DNA from: Tridacna crocea
Taxonomy: Eukaryota > Mollusca > Bivalvia > Cardiida > Cardiidae
DNA: 64,000 nt
Reading direction: 5' to 3'
NCBI GenBank assembly: GCA_943736015.1
Contig: OX031065.1
Coordinates: 46,974,992 to 47,038,991, forward strand
The position numbers and the translations under genes are program-made. Numbering within the stretch: the stretch's first letter is position 1; each line of letters opens with the position of its first letter. Positions 20,701-32,700 of the stretch are shown piece after piece. The notes under the pieces were generated by a model. That model ran no database searches. It was not told the DNA's origin and was given only the letters and a program-made list of their open reading frames with translations.

Positions 20701-23700
20701 ACACACAAATCTTACAAACCGGACATGTTTTGACTATGTACATGTTAACCCTTTACCTGATGTGCCAATTTGAGACTCTTCCATTTCAGCAGCAAATATA
20801 GATATGATGTCAAAAATATGGACAGAAATGAGGACAGAAATATCTGATTGAGTGGAAAACATTGTGGGAAAAGGAGAAATTGCTCGTTACGAGCAATTTC
20901 TCCTTTTCCCACAATGTTTTCAAAAGCTGTCCGTTGTTGATACGTCAAAATGAGTATCTATGGAGTAAAGGGTTAAACAGTATCACTCATGTTGTTTTCC
21001 AAGGCATCATAGCAGACTAGTATCATACATTGATAGAGACAACCAGTAATTGCATTTCAGACAGGTACTTTAATTTTAGACTTGTTCATTTTGCAGATAA
21101 CATATTAAGTGTGGCTCAGTTGATGAAATTTGTTTCTGAAAGGGTAGAAAAACATTGTGGGAAAAGGAGAAAGTGCTTGTTACCAGCATTTTTTTCCTTT
21201 TCTGACTGTTTTTTATCCAATATCTTTTCTAATTAGTTCATTAGAACACAGCATTGTTTAGTGAAGGCTTAAAATGATGGATATGATTCTTTTTCTCCAA
21301 TTCCAGGTACAATATATAGACTTACAGGACAGGTTTGTTGGGGACATCAGAACTTGTGAAATACTGCTGCAGTTTGTAGGCTGGATGCATCCAAAATTTG
21401 AGTTTGCCTGGGTTCTTCAGGTAAATTTTAGCCTAGTTGTGTTTATCTGTTTCAGCTTTCATAACAATTAGTATGGGTTTTACTTTAGTATCATTTCAAA
21501 TATTTATACTGTTCCTATACCTAATGACAAAATTTTGTAGGAAGTATTTTTTTGCGGGCAACATATTAACTCATTACCAAACGACAAAACTTTAGGTTTG
21601 TCAAAATCATAAGCGTTTGCAGACGATAAAATAAAAGTGACTGAAAATTTGAAGTCTGTTTTGTGAAATGGAGAAAATGCTGGTTACCAGCATTTTCTCC
21701 TTTTCCCACAATGTTTTCAAAAGGCTTCTTGTCCAGGAGTGTCAGAAGTAGGGATTGTGTGGTAATGGGTTAAAAATATAATTACTGGACTTTCCTTTGA
21801 CAAGGTAAAAACTATTCATGGAAAAATTTGAAATGCTTGTTACCAGCATTTTCTCGTTTTCCAACGATGTCTCCAAAGGCCTTTTAGTTTTGGTTAAAAC
21901 ACTTGGTTTGTTAGTTAAAGCACAGGGTTAGTTTAGTTAACCTTTTCCCAAATGACAAATTTTGGACTCTTCCAAACCAAAAAAGAGTTTGCAAATGACA
22001 ATTTTAGATTTGGAGAAAATGCCAGAAAGTTCTCAAACAGGGTAGAAAACACTGTGGGAAAAGGAGAAATTGCTCGTTACGAGCAATTTCTCCTTTTCCC
22101 ACAGTGTTTTCAAATGACTATTACTGCAGACACGTAAAAACCAGGGCTTGTTTTGGAAAGGGTTAAGGGTCATTTATACACTCAAAAAGGCATTTGAAAA
22201 TATTGTTGGACAAGGAGAAAATGCTGGTGACCAGCATTTCTTTTCCTTTTCCCACCATGTTTTCTACCCATTCTACCTATTCAAAGATAAATTTCATCTT
22301 TGAGGCACATTTCCCACATTGTTTTCTCCCATTTGGAAGACGGAAATTGCTTTTGAGTTAGACTGAGATTATCATCTGCAAGTGCCTCCCAATTCGGTTG
22401 AGTCTAAAATTTTATTGTTTCGTAAAGAGAAAAAGAATGGATATTGAAATATTTGGTAATTTCATTCCAGGATATGAAAGGTACATTAGCGCAAGAACTA
22501 GACTTCATCAATGAAGGGAAAAACTCAGAACGATGCCAAAATGACCTGAAACATCTAGGATACGTATATGTGCCAAAAGTTTTGTGGAATTTAACTAGCA
22601 CTGTACGTATGCAACTATTTTGTCATAACTCCTCCCCACCCACCCACAAAGTAGAAATTATTAAACCCCCCCCCCCCACACACACACACACACAATGAAG
22701 TGGAAGGGGGTATACTCGAATTACTATGGCTGTCTGTCTGTCTGTCCATCCGATATCATCGTCAACACTGTCCGTCGACATGAGTATGTCGGATGAAATA
22801 CTCTGACACTTTTTAAGGTTCTGAACTCCAAACACAGAGTTCCCATATATATATACACAAAGTTAAACATGTGCAATTTTCATGACCCTGCTGTGGAATT
22901 ACCTCCGTTTGAACTTTTTTCATCTCATACCATTGTACTAAACCATTCTGCATTCCGTAACAAAGACCTGTTTTTGTGCCAAGGAGCTGGTAGGGGGTAA
23001 AACCATGTTTTAGTGATAGCTCTAGTTTGACTTGTAATCTGCAAATACTTTCACTTCAAACTTTTCTAAATCTTTTGTCTATTAAAGAGTGAATGTTCTT
23101 TCTTGTAGAGAGTTCTAACAGCTGAGTATATAGATGGTTGTAAAGTGAGTGACACACAGGGTATCCAGAAACTTGGTTTATCTCTTAAAGATGTAAGTAT
23201 TGCAGAGTATGTGTTTTGAACAGATTCCATTTTCTAATGGTGCAATTATTTTGTGAAAGTATTTTAACTCATTACCACACAAGAAAATTTTAGACTGGTC
23301 CAAATTGAAAGCATTTGCAGACGACATAATGAAGGTTACTCAAAAATAGAAATTTATTCTGGTAAGGGTAGAAAATACTGTGGGAAAAGGAGAAAATGCT
23401 GGTTACCAGTATTTTCGCCTTTTCCCACAGTGTTTTCAAAGGCCTCGTTTCTCAGGGTCGTTAAAAGTAGGGATTGTGTGGTAATGGGTTAAATGAGTTG
23501 CAAATGATAAACCTTAGAGGGAACTACATGTATTTAGATTTTTGTTTAAAATCGAATATCTAGGTGAATTATGTAAGGCCATTGCTGGAAAGCTATTATG
23601 GATTTTCACAAATGGCTAAAATTTTCCTAACATCAGATGCAGTTTTATAGCTAATACAATGAACTGTCACAGCTTTACAGTGCAATTAAAGTAATGGCAG

Positions 23701-26700
23701 GCATTTTCAACTTGTTGCATGTGACCGGATTTCTTGACATGTGCAGAAAAAGAAGTACTTTGTTGGTTTTTGTTTTATCAGTGTCTGACAAAAATTTAAT
23801 TACAGCAAAAAATCCAAAACCACTCATTCAAATAATATCAGGTGCAGTAGAAAAAAAAATGCAATATGCTCGTTCAGCTGTGTTGTGAACTGAAAGGTTT
23901 AGTCACTAGAGGCTGGAATTTTCCACTTGTTGGCTGCTAGATGAAACATGCCACATTGTGTGTTCAGTGCTGTCTGCCAGTATAGATCAGTGATCAGATT
24001 GCATGATTTACTGCAGTCTGATCTTGATTGACGCTGACAGAAAATGCTACAAAAGGTATTGGGGAAAAAAAAGGGGGGACTTTTAATCCTTTCCCAAACA
24101 ACGTGTCGGCAGTAAAAGTCTTTCGAAAACACTGTGGGAAAAGGAGAAATTGCTCATAACTAGCAATTTCTCCTTTTCCCACAGTATTTTCTACCCTTTT
24201 TGAGAACTTTCTGCCATTTTCTCCAAATCTAAACTTGTCATTTGCAAACTCTTTCGGTTTGGAAGAGTCCAAACTTTGTGGTTTGGGAAAGGATTAAGCT
24301 TAGAATTACGCTACAATACTGTATGGAAATAAAAACTTCATTATCTTTGATACCAGGTTGACCAGAAACTTATACGATGTTTTTCGGACCAGATTTTTCT
24401 GACCGGTTTTGTCCATGCTGATCCACATCCTGGTAATGGTAAGTAATCAAATGTCATCTGACACACATGATTATTGGTGGCTATCTATTCTGGCCAACAG
24501 ACTTTAATTTATGATCAGCCAGTCCATTGATAGGCCAAGTTTTCTTTCACTTACAGAAAACCCTTGAGAACTAGACAAAAATGCTGTTTATAGTGGTTGG
24601 TGAATCTGGATCCAGACCTACTCTAACCATGTACCAAAGAAGTTAATTGTTACACTTGTCCAAATTTTACCCTTTAACACACAGTTGAGGCAAACTTTCT
24701 TTCCCACGTATTTTTGGCTCTCACCTCTGCTGAAGCATATGAGTAAAGTAGTCGGTGGCTTTGGAAAGAAAATTGTGTTAATACTGGTGTGAGAAAGTCA
24801 GGAAACAGATGTGCGTCACAGATCGCCATGATATGACCTTAGCTGTTAAAGTGGCGTTAAACCCCAATACAACCAACCAACCAATTTACCACACAATCCA
24901 GACTTATGCCAATCCTTAGAAAGAAGCCTTTGAAAAAATTGTAGGAAAAGGAGAAAATGCTTTTTCTCCTTTTCCCACAATGTTTTCTACCCTTTCCAAA
25001 ACAAATTTAAATTTTTCACTTACATTTATTTTGTTATCTGCAAATGCTTTCTATTTGGACAAATCTGAAATTTTGTGGTTTGGTAAAGACTTTTATTCTT
25101 TACCTAATGAAGTAATGGCTAAATTTATGACTGGAATAAATTGAAAGCATTTGCAGACGACAAGTTAAACTTAGCTCAGATAATGAGGTTTGTCTCTGAT
25201 AAGACAGAAAACCTTGTTGGAAAAGGAGCATTGTCTCCTTTTCCCACAATGTTTTCAAAAGGCTTCTTCCAAAGGATTGTTAAAACCTGGGATTGTTTGA
25301 TAAAGGCTGAAAGCTGAGAGACAACAAAATAGATGTGACTCAGTATCTGAATTTATTTCTATGTAGGATAGAAAACTTTGTGGCAATAGTAGAAAAAAGT
25401 GGTCACCAGCATTTTCATTTTTTCTCAGAATGTTTTCAAAGGCATATTTCTCAGGGTTGTCAAAAACTCGGGTTTGTGTTGTAAAGGGTTACCATGCCAT
25501 CAGATCATGGTTTTTCCCCATTTAACTCCTTACCAAATGACAATATTTTAGGCTTGTCCAAATCGGAAGCATTTGCAGATGACAAAATAAAAGTGACTGA
25601 AAATTTGAAATTTGTTTTGTGAAGGGTAGAAAATATTGTGGGAAAAGGAGAAAATGCTGGTTACCAGCATTTTCTCCTTTTCGCACAATGTTTTCTAAAG
25701 GCTACTTTCTCAGGATTGTCAAAAGTAGGGATTGTGTGGTAATGGGTTAACTCTTAACCACACAATCCCGACTTTTAACGACCCTTGGAAAGAAACCTTT
25801 TGAAAAGATTTTGGGAAAAGGAGAAAATGCTGGTAACCAGCATTTTCTCCTTTTTCCACAATGTTTTCTACCCTTCCCAAAACAAATTTCAAACTTTCAG
25901 TCAGATTAATTTTGTCATCTGCAAATGCTTTCAATTTGGACCAGTCTGTAATTTTGTCGTTTGGTAAAGAGTTAGTTAATGTATTGACGTTCAGGAATAA
26001 ATATCATTTAGCTCACTAGCAAACGACAAAATTTTAGGTTTGTCCAAATCGAAAGCATTTGCAGATGATAAAAGAAAAGTGACTGAAAATTTGAAATTTG
26101 TTTTGTGAAGGATAGAAAACATGGTGAGAAAAGGAGAAAATGCTGGTTACCAGCATTTTCTGCTTTTCCCTCAATGTTTTCTATAGGCTTTTTTCTCAGG
26201 GGCGTCAAAAGTAGGGATTGTGTGGTAATGGGTTAAAGATGAATACCGGTCTATGCATTTGTGATCTACCATTTGACTGACATTGGCTACTCTCTTAATT
26301 TTGTGCTTTTGGAGTTATTTAGATTCACAAATACGTGTAAGTTTTGGTTTAAGTTTTGAAACAACAAGTTGTAAAAAACAGATTCCAGGAATCTTCTAAT
26401 ACAGGGTTTTCTCCCTTTGGGAATATTCCATGGTATAATTAAATCTTATATTATTTGCTTATTTCAAAGCGCAGAGTTTATAGACATTACCAGAACTCTA
26501 GATAGAGGGAGTGACTTTGATATCAAAATTGAAAATATTAATTATTCTCCACTAAACTCTATGTTGTGGGTACTCATAAGAATTGTCTCATGGAGACAAT
26601 TCTAATGAGTACCCATCACTCCCTCATATTTGGAGCTCTGTATTACAGAGTAACTTCATCCTTGTATTTGTATCATTGTTTGATTTTTATTATATATAGT

Positions 26701-29700
26701 TTTTATACGAAGAGGAAATGACAACACAGCAGAGGTAGTGCTATTAGACCATGGTTTATATGACTTTCTCCGTCCAGGTCACCGACAATATCTTTGTAAC
26801 TTGTATAAGGCAATTATAATGAAAAATGAGGACGATATGGAAAAATACTCACATTTACTTGGTGTCAAAGGTAAGCACTGAACTTTTACTTTCATGGCAG
26901 TTATTTAATGGCAGTTTTCAGAGCTTCAGATAAGAGGGAGTGATTGCGTTCTAAATTCATTATTTCTCTTCGAAACCCTATCGTGTAGGTACTCATTAGA
27001 ATTGTCTCGATGAGACAATTCTAATGAGTACCCACATGATAGGGTTTAGCCGAGAATAATCAATATTTTCAATTTTGAAATCAATATCACTCCATCTATC
27101 AGGAGCTCTGAGTTATATATATTTAAAAAAGTACAAAAATTCAGCTCAAGTTCTCTGCTTGGCAGTTTTTGAAGAAAAGATTGAGGTATGGTAGTGGCCG
27201 CTGTGTAGTTTTCATTTATTTTAGCAAAAACTTTGACATTTTGTGATAGCTTTATTTTCACTGAAGATATTTACCTCAAAATTGGACAAGTTGTTAACTA
27301 TCAAAAGGGGAACCCATACAATAAGGGCAGATAACCATAAAAGTATTTTTCACAAAGTTATGCGTCTTTTTTGACAAAGGATTTTCACTGAAAATCAAGC
27401 AACTGCAGCCCAAGCTTGAGACCTGCATGCAGTGCTCTTGTTTAATTTTAGGCTGAGAAATATGAATGTTGATATGGGAATTTTCCACTAACCATTCTTT
27501 GCTGTCCAAAGTAATGTGTAAATATTACAACATGGATGTATAATAAGGCCAAAAATTGTGAAAGGTGACCTAAAAGCACCTGATGTAGAACCATAAAAAC
27601 CATGCCACAAAATGTTTGATATAGATTGCAATATATTAAGAATGTTTGAGGAGAAAAAATATCCTAAAAGAAAAAAATCCTAAATGAAAATACAGATACC
27701 CAGTATGGTGTGTGAAAAAGGGGCTGAATGCTTTTGCACAAAGTATTGACTCATGTCTGCCTGTGCGGTCTGTGCAGGCTGACATCGGCTGAAATGTTTT
27801 GGTTGATTTTCTTCAAGTCAAAGGACCTGTGTACCTCATAATTCAGGGTTTTTGTGTGTGTGTGTGTTTTTTTTTTAATCCTTTCTCAAACAAGCCCTTG
27901 TTTTTATGTGTCTGCAGTACAACTCTTTTGAAAACACTGAGGGAAAAGGAGAAATTGCTCGTAACGAGCAATTTCTCCTTTTCCCACAGTGTTTTCTGCC
28001 GGTTCGGATAATTTTCTGCCATTGTTATGAAAGTTAAAATTGTCGTCTGCAAACTCTTTGAGTTTGGAAGAGTCTACAGTTGTCATTTGGGAAAGGGTTA
28101 AATTGAATTCATGGGTCCACTATTATGTGATGACTTGCTCGGACATAATATATCACAGACATGCAGTAATTGCCCGACCATAGCTTTATGTATTTCACTT
28201 TTTTTTTAAGTATATACATGTTGTACTTTTGAATTTTTTTTCCCTTTCTGTAGTAAGTTATTTCAGGTAAGGAAATGTTACTGTTAGTGAAAACCCTTTG
28301 AAAAAAGGTTTAACTCTTTTACCACACGACAAAATTTTAGACTGGTTCAAGTTGAAAGCATTTGCAGACGACAAAATAAAGGTGACTGAAAATTTGAAAT
28401 TTGTTCTGGGAAGGGTAGAAAACACTGTGGGAAAAGGGGAAAATGCTGGTTACCAGCATTTTCTCCTTTTCCCATAGTGTTTTCAAAAGGCTTCTTTCAC
28501 AGGGGCGTCAAAAGTAGAGATTGTGTGGTAATGAGTTAACTCTTTACCTAACAATCCCTGGTTTTTATGACCCAGAGGAGGAAGCCTTCTGAAAACATTG
28601 TGGGAAAAAGAAAGAAAAAATGCTGGTAAGCAGCATTTTCCCCTTTTCTCACAATGTTTTCTACTCTTTAAAGGTCAAATTTCAATTTTTGAGTCATGTT
28701 TATTTTGTCGTCTGCAAGTGTTCTCAATTTGGACAAGCCTAAAACTTTTTTGTTTGGTGAAGAGTTAAAACTTGAGCACTTTCAACACCTGAAAAAACAG
28801 TTCAGTTAAAGTTAGACAGAATTTCACTTTATTGGCTCGACCAAACAAGCAGTATAGATCAAAGATCAGACTGCATGTTCTGTGCAATCTGATCTTTGAT
28901 CTAGTCTGTCTGAAAAACTTCATGCTTTCACTTCTTGTACCAAAAGGGTTAAACATTTGGTATATGAAACAATGTTTTACTTTTGCTATATCATGCTTAA
29001 CTTTATCACTTACATATATTAGATTACCAGATATTTGCCATGCTGGTTAAGCAGGGACCTGTCAAAATGACCAGAGCTCCGCCCCTTTTTAGATATGGAC
29101 CAATGAACATGAAGGATTTCAGGAAGTTACCCAAAGAGATGCAGGCTGAGATCAAGGAAGATTTTGAAATACTTCATGAAAGAATATTTCAAGTTATGAG
29201 AGATATGCCCAGTTCACTGCTACTTATTTTTAGGTATTGATAGCTGGACATTGTCTGTATTGATTGGTTGTAACGGCTGACTAAGGTATCAAAATATGTC
29301 CTGCATCATGTGAAAAGGGGCTATCGGACATTTGCTTAACTCTTTACCAAACGACAATATTTTAGGCTTGTCCAAATCGAAAGCCTTTGCAGACGACAAA
29401 ATAAAAGTGACTCAAAATTTGAAATTTGTTTTGTGAAGGGTAGAAAACATTGTAGGAAAAGGAGAAAATGCTGGTTACCAGCATTCTCTCCTTTTCCCAC
29501 CATGTTTTCTAAAGGCTTCTTTCTCAGGAGCGTCAAAAGTAGGGATTGTGTGGTAATGGGTTAAAATAGCGTCTCGGATAAGCCCGCACAGTCCATGCAG
29601 GCTAATGAGATGAGACTTTACATCAAAAGTAGATTTTGTTCTACACTTGTCTGAAACAGAAAATCACACACGACTGGAAATCATTGTCTCGGATCAGTCT

Positions 29701-32700
29701 GTGCAGGCTGATCAGAGACGACACTTTATGTGTAGTATACTGGTCTATCCCGTAGATAGGTATAAAGGTATAATATAGCTGGGTACAGGTATTTGGTGAT
29801 ATATCGTGCAGCTGTATCGACATGTGTTTCGGTAGCTCAGTTGGTTAGAGTGCAGGAATGGTATTCCTGAGGCCCTGGGTTCGAATCCCGGTCAAGCCGC
29901 GATATTTTTTCACCAGCTGTTACATATGCAAATGTTTGAATGTCTCTTTTTTGCCTGTTGCAGGCCGTATGGTCCAGGAATAACCTGAAATCAGCCAAGG
30001 GTTGTTAGCTAAATTTGTTTTTTTTTTTTTCAAAGATACATCATTTTTGTCTGTTGATCACAAACACAGAGAAGAACTGATTTTTTTGTCCCTTTTCCCC
30101 CTGGGAACTTATCATTTTTTTTCAAACCCTTTACCACACTATCCCGACTTTTAACGACCATGGGAAAGAAGCCTTTTGAAAACATTGTGGGAAAAGGAGA
30201 AAATGCTGGTAACCAGCATTTTCTCCTTTTCCCACAATGTTTTCTACCCTATCAATGAAAATTTGCACCATTTGAGCTACACTTATATTGACGTCTGCAA
30301 ATGCTTTCAACTTGGACAAGGCTAAAATTTTGTCATCTGGTAAAGGGTTAAAGAGCAACTCTTGTAGATTTGGCTAAATCTTCTATTTTTCTAACAAATC
30401 TCTTGTTGAAAGAAATAGACATATAAATTTTTTGATAAATAAATCAAAACTTCAAAAATGTATATACCGGTATACATTTTTTTTTTTTTTTGATATTTTT
30501 TTTTCTTCGCTGGCTTTGTGATTATCCAGGAGGTGTCTTTGAGTTTACTGACTGGAAATGTTTGTAGACATATGGATAGGCTGTACATTGGTGTCTATTT
30601 TTTATACAACAAAAATGGTCATTAAATATATAGATTTTCATGGTGAGAATAAAAAGACAAACACAATTTCTTTCAAGTAAGTTTATTACTAATATCCTCG
30701 GTTTACTTCCAAAACCTCGTAACTACAGCTTGTTGCAAGATGTAGTTACGAGGTTTTGAAAGCAAACCGATGATATGCCAATTTTAGAATCCCACTAAAG
30801 GAAAGAAAAAAAATTGACTTAAATGATGTAGAGTTACCAAATAAATGAAATTGAAAAAAAAAAAAGAAAAAAAACTCTCCTTTTCAAGCAGGCTTTTTGC
30901 CTTTTATTAGGACAATTTGGAAAGATCCTGAGTTTAGGTAGATCATGCTACATATACCTCGGTAAATTGTGAAACAATATACATGTAGTTCCAGTCAGTA
31001 ACATGTATTGTCTATCAATGAAGGGTAATTTTGTTAATTATTCTCAAATACTTAGAGTGCCAAACAGACATAAATTGGGTCTAGAATTGGATAGAAATAG
31101 TGTTGTCTTAAAGGTATCCCTTGTGTAGAATGTCTTAGCAAAGTGGAAAGTGTACATCAATGATCAGATAGCATAGTTTGTGCTGTCTAATCTTGATCTA
31201 CAGTGGGCACAATGGCTGCTACACTTGTGAAAAGTACTCTAAGGCTTAATGCATGAAATATTGGTGGCAATAACCTTTTGTTCTTATCTAACTTCACTTC
31301 TAGCAGAATACCTGCAAAGTTTTCTAACACAGTTTTTCTTCACTTGATTATCTTTCACATATATAATTCCATAGTTTTTGGCAATTTGGTGCTACTTCGT
31401 CTGAATTCAATCAGTCTAAGATTTTACACTGAACAAAGAGCAGTTGATTTTCCAGTCAACAATTCAAATAAAGAGCTATTGATTTTTCCCGTCAACAATT
31501 TAGTTAAAGACCAACTGATTTTTCTGTTAAAAATTTATCAAACCTTCATATGAACGAAGATTTTACATCTACTATCATGTTCATGCTATGCCGTGTATTT
31601 TGGCTTTCTCAAATATGATTCAGATTGTAAAATTTGTGTCCAAATGAATATAAATGGATTATGGTATTGAGAGAAAAGGAGTCAGTCTTTTTTCTTTCTA
31701 GTATCTTCTCTTTTTCCCCTCAATGTTTTCGATTGGGTGTTTTCTTCAGGTTCATCTTACATGGGATTGTGTGGTAAAGAATTAAGAAGCATATAAATGT
31801 TGTGTCTGTGGTTGTAGGGTATAGGGTCATTTTCATAACCAAAAGGTCCTGAATTTGATACCCATTAGTGGATCTCAACCTTGGAATGTTTCATTGGCCC
31901 ATATATTTTGCACGAGTACTGGTGTAGTTCCCAGGAAGCAAAATCAAGGTATAAGTTGTAAGAACATGTTTCTCAGTTGATGGAAAATAAATATGTTTTA
32001 TCTATAATAAGCATATTATTGAAGTATTGATGGAGGTATTTTAGTATCTTTGCATGCATTTCTAATTGGTAAAGTGGTAACTTTCATCAGTGGACAGCTA
32101 GGTACTTGGTGTTTGTCACAGTGATACCATGAGAAAAATCTGACAAAATAATTTTTTTTTTTATCAAAGTGGTTATATAATTTGTTTTATGTTTACAGGG
32201 ATGAAATGACTTAAACACAATTACAAACAGCTTATCACATTTTGCTTGTAGGTTGAACATCTGTTTTAAAATAGTGTGTCAGACAATCTTGATAGACGTT
32301 TTTAGTCTAGAAATAGGTCCAAATTAATTACAGTTTGAAGATTGTATCTGTAAAAGTTCTGACCCAGTTCAGCCTGTGCAGTCCACACTAGCAGACATGA
32401 AACAAAACTGTTTGCTATTGGTCAATTTTGTGCATGTCCAAAGACCAGTTTACTTCATAATTCAGTCAGATGGTGGACATTGTAGGCTTAATTGATCTGT
32501 GTTTGTAAAATGACTTGCCAGGAAAAATGCATTAACCTTTTACCAAACAATCCCTGTTTTTTACGACCATGAGATAGAAGCCTTTTGAAAACATTGTGGG
32601 AAAAGAAGAAAATGCTGGTAACCAGCATTTTCTCTTTTTCCCACAATGTTTTCAATCCTGCTGGAAACCAATTTTTTTAATTTTTGAGTTTTGTTTATTT

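Noticed and set aside
31278..31553. 91-codon open frame in the ADCK5 intron as a third exon 9 copy
   Set aside because: No resemblance to exon 9a or 9b and no matching phase-1/phase-2 splice sites.
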